A stretch of DNA of 64,000 bases, taken from positions 124,001-188,000 of the forward strand of contig NZ_QGEG01000004.1 in assembly GCF_003149745.1 (NCBI RefSeq), in the 5' to 3' direction. A program made the position numbers and the translations under genes. The notes beneath the pieces were generated by a model. The model made no database searches, was not told where the DNA came from, and saw only the letters and a list, made by a program, of their open reading frames with translations. Shown here in pieces: positions 33,732-42,138 of this stretch (positions are counted from its first letter, which is position 1; the number at the start of each line of letters is the position of its first letter). Source of the DNA: Flagellimonas aquimarina. GTDB lineage: Bacteria; Bacteroidota; Bacteroidia; Flavobacteriales; Flavobacteriaceae.

Positions 33732-34139
33732 TTACCCCTTAAAAAGCAATTCCAGTCTACCCAACAAGATGAGTTCAGATTTATTTCTTCCAGAGAAGGC
33801 AGAAGCAATAGCCCTGGATGTTGACATGATTAAATACTTCATTTTTTCTGAGAACATCTTTTTATTGTCGTTGTAAAAGGCTTCAAACTCTTCGTAACAG
33901 TCTTCCCCATTCTTTTCATATTCCAATAACCAATCAAATACGCTTTCAATCTGAAAGGCCGCATCTGCTCCATATTCATCGACAATGGCATCAACCTGTA
34001 ACCAGCTTTCCCTAACCGTTTTTTTTAATCTATCAATCTCCTTAACATGTACACTATGGTCTGCTTGGGCAACAGCATAAAAAAGTTTGCCCAAGTTTTG
34101 ATAAAACATTTTACCTGTTTGTTTTTTGTGATCTAACAT
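33732..34139 (-). CDS. TerB-like helical protein, 135 aa
   Basis: The N-terminus LGKLFYAVAQADHSVHVKEIDRLKK resembles the start of TerB/DjlA-type helical domains, including the acidic A-D-H-x-V-H-x-x-E pattern that binds metal in TerB. The rest is helical with an acidic middle (YEKNGEDCYEEFEAFYND). In tellurite-resistance systems TerB is a Ca2+-binding stress component. Here it is alone and divergent from the sensor kinase. A perfect -7 element TACATTTG (complement of 34162-34169) lies 33 nt from an FNR-like box. Confidence 0.6.
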   Translation of the reverse strand: MLDHKKQTGKMFYQNLGKLFYAVAQADHSVHVKEIDRLKKTVRESWLQVDAIVDEYGADAAFQIESVFDWLLEYEKNGEDCYEEFEAFYNDNKKMFSEKMKYLIMSTSRAIASAFSGRNKSELILLGRLELLFKG

Positions 34140-34161
34140 ACCCTTAATATTAATGATTACT

Positions 34162-34204
34162 CAAATGTAGCAGCTACGAAATCTTTTTTCTATGACCAAA
34201 ATCA
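34162..34204 (-). promoter_or_regulatory. FNR-like box for the terB-like gene, overlapping the kinase promoter region
   Basis: Box TGACCAAAATCA at 34193-34204 and leftward -7 element TACATTTG at 34169-34162, centres 33 nt apart. Rightward, TACCTTTA at 34216-34223 is only 21 nt away, so the box would cover the -33 region of the kinase promoter. Confidence 0.65.
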
Positions 34205-34227
34205 GGAATAAGGTTTACCTTTAAGTT

Positions 34228-35724
34228 GTGAAACTATTTGAAGAGAACGACATTTTTAAAATTCTTTCAGAAGCAATTTCCGAAGGAATCCTTATTGTAA
34301 ATGAAAACCAGCTCATTGTCGCAAGTAATGCTATGGCAAATGAGATGTTTGGATATGATATAGAAGAGCTTAATGGAAAATCTTTGGATATTTTATTGCC
34401 CGCCAAAACTAGAATTACTCATGAAAGACATTTTGGAAAGTTTATAGAAAAAGGGGGGAAAAGAAGCATGGGTTTGGGATTAGACCTGGAAGGAATTAGA
34501 AAAGATGGTTCTGAATTTCCTCTTGAAATTGGTCTAAATTCATTTAAATTATTGCGCAAGAACTATGTAATGGCGTTGGTAATTGATATTTCGGAGCGAA
34601 AAAAAGCGGAACAGGCCATCAACCATTGGTTTCGAATTTTTAACGAATCCCTTAACGAAATATTCGTTTTTGATTACAAAACCTTTACATTTCTTAATGT
34701 TAACCACGGTGCTCAATTAAATCTTGGTTATTCAATTGAAGAATTGAAACAAATGTCCATATTGGATATAAAACCAGAGCTTTCCAAAGAGAGTTTTACA
34801 AGACTTCTTAGACCGTTACTAGGGAACAAAAAAGAAAAGATTGAGTTCGAAACAATGCACCAGCGAAAAGATGGTTCCACTTATCCTGTAGAGGTCCACC
34901 TTCAATTATCAACAATTGGCAAGAAACAAGTTGTCGTAGCTATAGTACTCGATATTACGGAAAGAAAAAGTTACACGCAAAACCTTGAAAGAAAGGTTGA
35001 AGAAAGAACAGAACAGCTTAGTGAAGCATTAAAGGCAGAGAAAAGTTTGAATGAACTAAAGACCAAATTCTTGTCTTTGGTATCACACGAGTTTAAAACC
35101 CCGCTGACCAGTATCCTAACTTCTACAGCGTTGTTGTCTAAATATACTGAGACTGATCAACAAGAAAAGCGCAATAAACATATAGAAACAATCAAATCCA
35201 AGGTCAAACATTTGAATGATATTCTTACTGATTTTCTTTCACTGGAAAGGTTGGAGTCTGGCAAGGTTACCTATAACCCTGTTTCTTTTCCATTGAGCAA
35301 ATTGGTCAATGAGGTGGTTTATAGTGCCAATACCTTGTTAAAAGAGGGGCAGCGTATTTTATACCCTAAAAATGTTGATGGCATATCCATAACTTTTGAC
35401 GAGAAAATAATGACCCTTGCCCTATCTAATTTGGTGCACAATGCAATAAAGTATTCTCCAGGAAACACTTCCATTGAACTAGCCGTAGAACATGAAACAA
35501 AAGCACTTAAGATCCATGTTATCGATCAAGGTGTTGGTATTCCTGAAGAAGAGCAACCTTTCATTTTTGAAAGGTATTTTAGAGCTAGTAATGTATTGAC
35601 CACTCAGGGGACAGGTATTGGACTTAATATTGCGAAGCAGCACTTGTTTAACCTTGGGGGCAATATTACATTTGAAAGTGAACAGGGAAAAGGTTCTATT
35701 TTTACATTAGAAATACCTATTTAA
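34228..35724 (+). CDS. PAS-PAS sensor histidine kinase (no membrane segment)
   Basis: This is a cytosolic sensor of 498 residues. PAS 1 is at about 12-125 and PAS 2 at about 132-250, each ending with the D-I-(S/T)-E-R-K capping motif. A coiled coil (249-275) leads to HisKA with phosphoacceptor His287 in SLVSHEFKTPLTS. HATPase_c follows: N-box N405, G1 box D433QGVG, F box FIFERYF, G2 box GTGIGL. No transmembrane segment is seen, so it senses an internal signal (redox, ligand or gas). The GTG at 34228 is the likely start, and a -7-like element 5 nt upstream suggests a nearly leaderless mRNA. The response regulator follows after 11 nt. Confidence 0.92.
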   Translation: MKLFEENDIFKILSEAISEGILIVNENQLIVASNAMANEMFGYDIEELNGKSLDILLPAKTRITHERHFGKFIEKGGKRSMGLGLDLEGIRKDGSEFPLEIGLNSFKLLRKNYVMALVIDISERKKAEQAINHWFRIFNESLNEIFVFDYKTFTFLNVNHGAQLNLGYSIEELKQMSILDIKPELSKESFTRLLRPLLGNKKEKIEFETMHQRKDGSTYPVEVHLQLSTIGKKQVVVAIVLDITERKSYTQNLERKVEERTEQLSEALKAEKSLNELKTKFLSLVSHEFKTPLTSILTSTALLSKYTETDQQEKRNKHIETIKSKVKHLNDILTDFLSLERLESGKVTYNPVSFPLSKLVNEVVYSANTLLKEGQRILYPKNVDGISITFDEKIMTLALSNLVHNAIKYSPGNTSIELAVEHETKALKIHVIDQGVGIPEEEQPFIFERYFRASNVLTTQGTGIGLNIAKQHLFNLGGNITFESEQGKGSIFTLEIPI

Positions 35725-35735
35725 AATAGTATAAG

Positions 35736-36785
35736 GTGAAAAAAATTCTTTTAGTTGAAGATGATTTGTCCCTTCGCGAAAATATAGCGGAACTTCTTGA
35801 TTTGTCTGGGTTTTTAGTATTTGATGCTCCTAACGGAGAAATTGCCATTGAAATTGCAAAGAAGGAATGCCCTGACCTTATTTTATGCGATATTATGATG
35901 CCAGGAGTAGATGGGTACGGAGTGCTGGAAGCACTGTCGGCAAATGAAGATACCAGACATATTCCGTTCATTTTTGTATCCGCTAAGACTGAACGTCTAG
36001 ATATACGAAGAGGAATGGATTTGGGTGCAGATGATTACTTGACCAAGCCTTTTGAAGAAGAGGAACTCCTTGGTGCTATCCATGCAAGACTTGCAAAGGC
36101 AAAACTTATTGATAGTGCTTTTTCCGCTCGTTTTGAAGCATCCAAAAACAAAAATCAAATGCGGTCTTTGAATGAGCTCAAAAACTTTTTTGATGATCAT
36201 GGCGAACTTTGCACTTTTAAAAAAGAAGAGGTAATATATAGTGAAGGGGACCACTCCAATAACATTTATCTAATACTAAAAGGGGTTGTAAAATGCTATA
36301 AGTTGGATGAACAAGGAAAGGAACTGATCACTGCCCTGTACGCAGCTGATGAATTTCTTGGTTTCACCTCTTTAATGGACAATATCCCTCATCAAGAATA
36401 TGCCGTTGCTATTGAAGGGGTGGAGCTTGCCAATATCTCTAAATCTAGGTTGAAAACCATTCTTGAAGAAAACCAGCAGGTTTCTATGGAGCTCATGGAG
36501 CTTATGGCCGGCAATATTTTACAGATAAAAGAACAACTTCTTCAAATGGCATATAGCTCCGTTAGAAAAAAAACGGCCCAAACACTATTACAATTTGCAA
36601 AAGCAATGAACAAAAGATCGGAAGAGCCTCTGCAAATCACAAGGGGAGATCTTGCCAATGTTGCAGGGATTGCCACGGAAAGCCTTATAAGAACCTTGTC
36701 CGATTTTAAAAGTGAAGGATTGATTGCAGTTGAAAATAGAAAAATAATGATTTTGGATAGGGAATCTTTACAATGTATTAATTGA
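35736..36785 (+). CDS. Response regulator with Crp/Fnr-type output (REC - cNMP - HTH_Crp)
   Basis: The 349-residue protein has a receiver domain (1-120) with acidic pair E8/D9, phosphoacceptor Asp52, Ser82 and Lys104, all as in active receivers. A cyclic-nucleotide-type beta-roll (about 150-265) follows, then a Crp winged helix (about 275-345; RGDLANVAGIATESLIRTLSDFKSEGLI). This fusion makes a phosphorylation-controlled Crp/Fnr-like factor. Because Crp/Fnr proteins bind TGA-N6-TCA palindromes, it is the best candidate to bind the 14 boxes around it. The start is GTG at 35736, preceded by AAGG. Confidence 0.92.
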   Translation: MKKILLVEDDLSLRENIAELLDLSGFLVFDAPNGEIAIEIAKKECPDLILCDIMMPGVDGYGVLEALSANEDTRHIPFIFVSAKTERLDIRRGMDLGADDYLTKPFEEEELLGAIHARLAKAKLIDSAFSARFEASKNKNQMRSLNELKNFFDDHGELCTFKKEEVIYSEGDHSNNIYLILKGVVKCYKLDEQGKELITALYAADEFLGFTSLMDNIPHQEYAVAIEGVELANISKSRLKTILEENQQVSMELMELMAGNILQIKEQLLQMAYSSVRKKTAQTLLQFAKAMNKRSEEPLQITRGDLANVAGIATESLIRTLSDFKSEGLIAVENRKIMILDRESLQCIN

Positions 36786-36815
36786 TGTAAGGATGGTTTT
36801 ATGATCACATAAAAA

Positions 36816-36858
36816 TGATATTTATCATTCGCAATTGAGATTCACGATGCTAACTTAG
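36816..36858 (+). promoter_or_regulatory. FNR-like box plus -7 element, usp 4
   Basis: Box TGATATTTATCA at 36816-36827 and -7 element TAACTTAG at 36851-36858; centres 33 nt apart. Confidence 0.65.
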
Positions 36859-36877
36859 TTGTGTTATTTCATTAACG

Positions 36878-37699
36878 ATGAAAAATATTTTGATTCCCAT
36901 AGATTTTTCAGAATATTCTGAAAATGCACTAAGATATGCCCAAGGTTTATTTCAATCAATAAATTGTAATTTTTACCTACTGCATGTTAACACTCTTCTA
37001 AATTCTGAAAAAAAAACCATATTGGGGAAAAACTTGAATGGTTCAAAAAATGTGCTAGCACAACTGATGGATAAAACCAAACAGCAAAGTGCAAATGACA
37101 ATCATCATTTTTATGCACTAAACGAACATGGTTTTTTTATTGAATCTGTTAAAAAACAGATAGAGGACAAAAGTATTGATCTTATTGCAATGGGAACCAA
37201 AGGCGTATCTGGTCTTAGGCAAAAAGTGGTTGGCAGCAATGCTGGCGATGTTATTACCAAGGTACAGTGCAATACATTGGTCATCCCTAAAGAGATTGTT
37301 TTTTCAAAACCTTCTGAGCTGGCGTTTCCAACAGATTTCAATATTTTTTACTCTCATAGTATTCTAAGTTCCATTACAGAAATATTGCATTTGAGTGATG
37401 GACAAATTAGAATAATGAACGTATCCAAGCAAGACCAAACCCTTAATTCGGACCAAGAACAGAATAAGGCATATTTGATTGATTTTTTTGAAGAGTCTTT
37501 CCAAAAAAGATTTAGTTTTCATACGATAACAAATAAAAATGTCAAATCCGCAATACAGTGTTTTGTGGAAAGTAGAGATATTGATATGATCGTGATGGTG
37601 GCTAAAAACTTGAATTTTATACAGCAAGTTCTTTTTGACTCGATTGTGGAAAAAATTAGCTTCCACACCAAAAACCCTTTTTATGTTATCCATGAATAA
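36878..37699 (+). CDS. Tandem universal stress protein, 273 aa
   Basis: It lies 92 nt after the response regulator gene. Domain 1 begins MKNILIPIDFSEYS and has an intact nucleotide loop (G106-x2-G109-x9-G119-S120). Domain 2 (from about 140) is degenerate; the loop position reads VMVAKNLNFIQQVLFDSIV. The opening IDFSEYSE wording is shared with the usp at 32910, so these two may form a subgroup. It has its own boxed promoter. Confidence 0.9.
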   Translation: MKNILIPIDFSEYSENALRYAQGLFQSINCNFYLLHVNTLLNSEKKTILGKNLNGSKNVLAQLMDKTKQQSANDNHHFYALNEHGFFIESVKKQIEDKSIDLIAMGTKGVSGLRQKVVGSNAGDVITKVQCNTLVIPKEIVFSKPSELAFPTDFNIFYSHSILSSITEILHLSDGQIRIMNVSKQDQTLNSDQEQNKAYLIDFFEESFQKRFSFHTITNKNVKSAIQCFVESRDIDMIVMVAKNLNFIQQVLFDSIVEKISFHTKNPFYVIHE

Positions 37700-37723
37700 T
37701 TAGAGGTATTGCAATCCTTTAAT

Positions 37724-37766
37724 TGACCAATATCATTTTATGCCTTTATGCCATGGCATATTTTTA
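37724..37766 (+). promoter_or_regulatory. FNR-like box plus -7 element, usp 5-8 operon
   Basis: Box TGACCAATATCA at 37724-37735 and -7 element TATTTTTA at 37759-37766; centres 33 nt apart. The -7 sequence is identical to that of usp 3. Confidence 0.7.
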
Positions 37767-37782
37767 GTCAAAGTTTTTGACT

Positions 37783-38628
37783 ATGAACATTATCCTTGTC
37801 CCAACGGACTTTTCAGAAAATGCACTACATGCTTTAAAATATGCTCAAGAGCTATATAAGAACGCGCGAACCGAGTTTTATATACTACATGCCTTTGCTG
37901 ATAAAGTTTATGGAAGATTTAATAATTCAACTGTAAGTGAAAGGAAAAAAGCTGAAAGTGATATTGGACAACAAGTGGAAAAACAGCTAGATACCTTGAT
38001 TCAATCTGTAAAGGGAGTACCCTCAAACCCTTTGCACACTTTCCACGCAGTTGCATCTTTTGACAGTTTGGTGGATGGGGTAAATGATTTTGTAAACAAG
38101 CTCAACCTAGACTTGATTGTTATGGGGACCAAGGGCGAAACCAGCGACCACAAAACCACTTTTGGGAGTTATACCATTGAGGTTTTTAAATATGTTAAAT
38201 GCCCTGTTCTGGCAATTCCCCAGGATTTTGAATACAAACAGCCCAAACTTATAATGTTCCCTACTGATTATATGCTGCCCTATAAAAGAAGAGAGTTAAA
38301 GCTTTTGGGCAATTTAGCAGGAGAGTTCAAATCAGAGGTCCATTGTGTCCATATTTCAGATTTTGACGTGCTGAGTCATAGACAAGAAGACAATAAGCTT
38401 TTCCTAAAACGAACTCTCGCCAAAGCCTATCTCTACTTTAAAACGATTCCCGTTAAAAACAGGGTCAACGCCATTTTGGAATACATAGCAGAAAATAATG
38501 TTGACATGCTGGCCATGGTCAATTCAAGACATTCATTTTTTGAGGATATGTTATACCGTTCTTCTGTAGATGAGTTAGGTCTTAAGATCAAGATTCCATT
38601 TCTGGTCATGCAGAATTTACCAAGATAA
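37783..38628 (+). CDS. Tandem universal stress protein, 281 aa
   Basis: The ATG at 37783 is preferred over a TTG two codons upstream because it places the nucleotide loop at G115-x2-G118-x9-G128-S129, the numbering of its neighbours. The second half ends with the cluster's hallmark: N-x-R-H-S-F-F-E, a hydrophobic patch, then the IPFLVM strand. It is the first gene of a four-usp operon (gaps 12, 6 and 20 nt). Confidence 0.9.
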   Translation: MNIILVPTDFSENALHALKYAQELYKNARTEFYILHAFADKVYGRFNNSTVSERKKAESDIGQQVEKQLDTLIQSVKGVPSNPLHTFHAVASFDSLVDGVNDFVNKLNLDLIVMGTKGETSDHKTTFGSYTIEVFKYVKCPVLAIPQDFEYKQPKLIMFPTDYMLPYKRRELKLLGNLAGEFKSEVHCVHISDFDVLSHRQEDNKLFLKRTLAKAYLYFKTIPVKNRVNAILEYIAENNVDMLAMVNSRHSFFEDMLYRSSVDELGLKIKIPFLVMQNLPR

Positions 38629-38640
38629 ATAGTTACTAAG

Positions 38641-39495
38641 ATGAAAAAAATACTCTTGCCCACCGATTTCTCTAAAAATGCTTGGAACGCAATTGATTAT
38701 GCACTTCAATTTTTTGAAAATGAAGAATGCCTGTTCTATATTTTAAACACCTATACCCCATCATTTTATAGGGTGGATTATATGGTTGGTGGGCCGGTAC
38801 AAAGCGCAATTCCAGATGTAGGGGTAGATATATCCTTGGGCGGATTGGAACAGACATTGTTTAGAATCGGGAAAAAGTATAAAAACCCTAAACATCAATT
38901 TGAATCACTTTCCGCTTTCAACACTCCAACGGATGAAATCAGAGAGGTCTGCGAGACAAAGGACATTGATATGGTCGTTATGGGCACACAGGGTGCTTCT
39001 GGGGCAAAAGAGCTGTTCTTGGGATCTAATACCGTACATGTTATTAGAAAATCAAAGTGTCCAGTGCTGGCAGTACCAGTGGAATATAGGTACAGGAAAG
39101 TGAAACAAATTCTCTTGCCTACGGATTATATTTCTAAATATAACTCCATTGAGTTGGAACCACTACTAGAGGTAGTCTCAAAAAACAATGCCCAAATACA
39201 TGTTGTGCATGCTGTTGAAGAAGATGATTTAACTAAAATTCAATTGGAGAATCAACAGCACTTAAAAGGATTGTTAAAAGATTTACCTGTTGTTTTTCAG
39301 GATATTACAGATGAGTATATGCCAAACGTGGTGCACAGTTATGTGGAAAAGAACGATATGGATATGATTGTTATGATGAATAAAAAACACTCATTTCTTG
39401 AACGTTTGTTGTTAAAACAGAATGTGGACTCCATAGGATATAACAGTACTGTACCATTCTTGGTGCTGCATGATACATCAGAAATACTAAAATAA
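38641..39495 (+). CDS. Tandem universal stress protein, 284 aa
   Basis: It opens MKKILLPTDFSKNAWNAIDYAL and has an intact loop G115-x2-G118-x9-G128-S129. A distinctive insertion after strand 2 (YTPSFYRVDYMVGGP) is shared with the usp at 42139, marking these two as recent paralogues. The C-terminal half keeps the KKHSFLERLL motif. Second gene of the four-usp operon. Confidence 0.9.
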   Translation: MKKILLPTDFSKNAWNAIDYALQFFENEECLFYILNTYTPSFYRVDYMVGGPVQSAIPDVGVDISLGGLEQTLFRIGKKYKNPKHQFESLSAFNTPTDEIREVCETKDIDMVVMGTQGASGAKELFLGSNTVHVIRKSKCPVLAVPVEYRYRKVKQILLPTDYISKYNSIELEPLLEVVSKNNAQIHVVHAVEEDDLTKIQLENQQHLKGLLKDLPVVFQDITDEYMPNVVHSYVEKNDMDMIVMMNKKHSFLERLLLKQNVDSIGYNSTVPFLVLHDTSEILK

Positions 39496-39501
39496 AGCGA
39501 T

Positions 39502-40353
39502 ATGAGACAGATTCTTCTTCCCACAGATTTTTCAAAAAATGCGTGGAATGCACTTTTCACCGCAATAAAGCTTTATGCAAATTTTGAATGTACATTTTAT
39601 CTTATGCACTCATATGAACCCAAATCACAAAACATTGCTGGTTTTAAAAGTTCTACTAGGGCAGGTGAGGTCTATCAATCATTATCAGACCAATCAGAAA
39701 AGGAACTGGAAGAAATCATAACCTATCTAGAAACAAATCATAAGAATAAAAATCATACGTTCAAAACAATCTCTACAAACGAAAATCTTGTAACTGCAAT
39801 CAAAGAACTTATTCCAAAACATGATATTGATGCTGTTTTAATGGGTACAAAAGGGGCCACTGGTGCAAAGGAGGTTTTTATGGGAAGCAACACCGTTAAG
39901 GTTTTAAAGGCTGTAAAAAATTGTACATTGATCGCAGTACCCGAAGAGTTTGATTTTCAATCATTGGATGTTATAGTATTTCCTACAGAATATGCACACT
40001 TTTTTGCGAAAGGAGTATTGCAACCATTTTTAGAACTAATGGGTGTATGGAAATCCGAGGTTAAAATATTCCATGTGGCCCAGGAGTTTAAGCTAAACGA
40101 GACCCAACGATACAACAGGGAGATTCTAAAAAAGAGATTGGAAGGATATCCTTATTCTTTTTTCAAAGTGACCATAAAATCGACAGTTTCAAAAGCCATC
40201 CGCGATTTTTCAAAAGAACAAATGGGGGATTTAATCGTACTTACCAATTACTCACATACATTTTTGGAACGTTTAACGCAGGAACCTGTGATTAAGAAAG
40301 TAGGATTTAAAACAAGTATACCTTTAATGGTCCTTCCGGATTTTGATGGGTAA
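39502..40353 (+). CDS. Tandem universal stress protein, 283 aa
   Basis: Domain 1 has loop G115-x2-G118-x9-G128-S129 (GTKGATGAKEVFMGSN). Domain 2 is divergent but ends with YSHTFLERL and the TSIPLMVLP strand. Third gene of the operon, 6 nt from its upstream neighbour, so probably translationally coupled. Closest to the next gene (shared TQEPVIKKV/THEPVIKKV near the C-terminus). Confidence 0.9.
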   Translation: MRQILLPTDFSKNAWNALFTAIKLYANFECTFYLMHSYEPKSQNIAGFKSSTRAGEVYQSLSDQSEKELEEIITYLETNHKNKNHTFKTISTNENLVTAIKELIPKHDIDAVLMGTKGATGAKEVFMGSNTVKVLKAVKNCTLIAVPEEFDFQSLDVIVFPTEYAHFFAKGVLQPFLELMGVWKSEVKIFHVAQEFKLNETQRYNREILKKRLEGYPYSFFKVTIKSTVSKAIRDFSKEQMGDLIVLTNYSHTFLERLTQEPVIKKVGFKTSIPLMVLPDFDG

Positions 40354-40373
40354 TCAATAATAGTAAATAGATT

Positions 40374-41225
40374 ATGCAAAGGATATTATTTCCAACGGAT
40401 TTTTCTGAAAACGCATGGAATGCGGTTGCATTTGCATTGTCGTTATTCAAAAATGAAGAATGTGAATTTTTCATTATGAATGTATTTCAATTAGGTTCTT
40501 CAGGTCTTGTTACAACAATGAACAGAGCTAATGAAACAAGACTATATAAAATAACCAAAGAAGAGTCAAAAAAAGGATTGCAAAGCGTATTGAAACGCAT
40601 TGAAGAAAACTATGATAATCCTAAACATAAATTTAATACCCTTATTAGGGTAAGTACATTGACCAATGCAATACGGCAGGTTGTATTTGATAAGGACATC
40701 GATTATATAATCATGGGAACCAAAGGCGCAACAGGGTTAAAGGAGGTCTTTATGGGGAGCAATGCGTACAAAACCATAAAAAACATTAACCTCTGTCCTA
40801 TCATTGCCGTACCAGATGACTTTGAACAAAACGTAATTGAAACAATACTGTTTATTACAGGGTTTGAGCATATCTACCATACCTATGAAATAAAACCAAT
40901 GGTTGATATCGCCAAGATTCTCAGTGCCAAAATAAGGGTACTTTATTTAGGTGATTTAAATTCACTGGAACCGCATCAAAAAACAGCTTACGAATTAATT
41001 CAAAAACGTCTTAAGATTGTGGAACATGAAATTGTAATCCTAAAAAAAGAAAAACCAATCAATGTTATGATAAAAGAACTTGTAGAAGAAAACAATGATA
41101 TTGGCGTTGTATGCATGATAAACTATTGGCACAGTTTTCTAGAAAAAATAACCCATGAACCTGTAATAAAAAAAGTTGCTTTCAATACTAAGGTTCCATT
41201 TTTGGTAATGCATCTTTATGACTGA
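40374..41225 (+). CDS. Tandem universal stress protein, 283 aa
   Basis: It opens MQRILFPTDFSENAWNAVAF with loop G115-x2-G118-x9-G128-S129. The second half ends YWHSFLEKITHEPVIKKV and KVPFLVMH, nearly the same as the preceding gene, which suggests local duplication. Last gene of the four-usp operon; it is convergent with a small helical gene, with 37 nt between stop codons and no clear terminator. Confidence 0.9.
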   Translation: MQRILFPTDFSENAWNAVAFALSLFKNEECEFFIMNVFQLGSSGLVTTMNRANETRLYKITKEESKKGLQSVLKRIEENYDNPKHKFNTLIRVSTLTNAIRQVVFDKDIDYIIMGTKGATGLKEVFMGSNAYKTIKNINLCPIIAVPDDFEQNVIETILFITGFEHIYHTYEIKPMVDIAKILSAKIRVLYLGDLNSLEPHQKTAYELIQKRLKIVEHEIVILKKEKPINVMIKELVEENNDIGVVCMINYWHSFLEKITHEPVIKKVAFNTKVPFLVMHLYD

Positions 41226-41262
41226 AAACGCGTCTCTATTTTGATTCCGTTCTAATGTTGAA

Positions 41263-41610
41263 TTAAGCAGATTCCTGGTTGGCCATATCAATTGCCAAAA
41301 AGGCGTTGTCTAGAATATTAAAATCTTTATTTAAAGCGTTCAGCTTATTTTTTGTTTGAATGGGTATGTCATTGTAATCCAAATCCATTGATAACTCTTG
41401 TTCGGGATGGTTTAACTGACATTGTATTTCTTGAAGTAAAATTGCAATCTCCCTTATTTCATCTAAATTTTCAACCGTATAAGGATTTGAGAAAAGTCCA
41501 TCCAATTGCTTCTTCATTTTATTTAATTGGTGATGGTACATTGCTAGGATAGCTTTAAGGTTGTTCTCCTTGGCAGAATGGTCTATTTTGGGTTCTACTA
41601 CTTTTTCCAT
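41263..41610 (-). CDS. Hypothetical helical protein, 115 aa
   Basis: I recognise no family. The protein is almost wholly helical with an N-terminal coiled-coil-like segment (about 15-85: LKAILAMYHHQLNKMKKQLDGLF…EIREIAILLQEIQCQL) and an acidic middle. It has no signal peptide or membrane span. An FNR-like box with a matching -7 element lies just upstream on its strand, so it is counted as part of the stress regulon. Confidence 0.6.
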   Translation of the reverse strand: MEKVVEPKIDHSAKENNLKAILAMYHHQLNKMKKQLDGLFSNPYTVENLDEIREIAILLQEIQCQLNHPEQELSMDLDYNDIPIQTKNKLNALNKDFNILDNAFLAIDMANQESA

Positions 41611-41626
41611 TTTCCATTATTTTTTG

Positions 41627-41669
41627 GAAAAATAGGAAAGTATGGTAGGCAGTCAAATGAGATTGGTCA
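41627..41669 (-). promoter_or_regulatory. FNR-like box plus -7 element for the 115-aa helical protein
   Basis: Box TGAGATTGGTCA at 41658-41669 (the only one with G in the fourth position) and leftward -7 element TATTTTTC (complement of 41627-41634); centres 33 nt apart. Confidence 0.55.
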
Positions 41670-41713
41670 TATGGCCGCATTTTGGAAGATTTTTTAAGAA
41701 GGTGCCAACGGAA

Positions 41714-42013
41714 TCAAAGAAAAGACTCCGCCACTCTTACTATTTCGTTTTTTTGCACCACACCAGATTGTCTCCAAAGAAGTTTACCTGCCTTGAACAG
41801 AATCATTGTAGGTACCCCACGAACCTGATACTTGCCGGCAATTGACTGATTCTTATCCACATCTATTTTTACAATTTTAAGAGTATCTCCCATCTCCTCT
41901 TTTACTTCCTTAAGGATGGGCCCCAACACCTTGCAAGGACCACACCAATCAGCAAAAAAGTCAACTAGTATCAGTTGTTCCGAGTTAATGATTTTATTAA
42001 AATTTCCTTTCAC
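41714..42013 (-). CDS. trxA: Thioredoxin
   Basis: The 99-residue single-domain thioredoxin has the active site W23-C24-G25-P26-C27, the buried Asp in VDFFADWC, and the cis-proline in GVPTMILF. There is no signal peptide, so it is cytosolic. It reduces protein disulfides. It is divergent from the usp at 42139 across a shared FNR-like box; the leftward -7 element is TAAATTGC (complement of 42033-42040). It is probably a stress-induced extra copy rather than the housekeeping thioredoxin. Confidence 0.92.
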   Translation of the reverse strand: MKGNFNKIINSEQLILVDFFADWCGPCKVLGPILKEVKEEMGDTLKIVKIDVDKNQSIAGKYQVRGVPTMILFKAGKLLWRQSGVVQKNEIVRVAESFL

Positions 42014-42032
42014 AATGTCATGGTTTTATAGT

Positions 42033-42106
42033 GCAATTTAAAAAACTCTAAATGTATTTTAATTGACCTAAATCATAGTATGCCAACTTCTCTTAATCTA
42101 GTTTTG
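42033..42106. promoter_or_regulatory. Shared FNR-like box between trx and usp 9
   Basis: Box TGACCTAAATCA at 42064-42075. Rightward -7 element TAGTTTTG at 42099-42106 (perfect TAnnTTTG); leftward TAAATTGC at 42040-42033. Both are centred 33 nt away. Confidence 0.72.
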
Positions 42107-42138
42107 AAAATACAGTAAACTCATTTAAAATTGCTACT

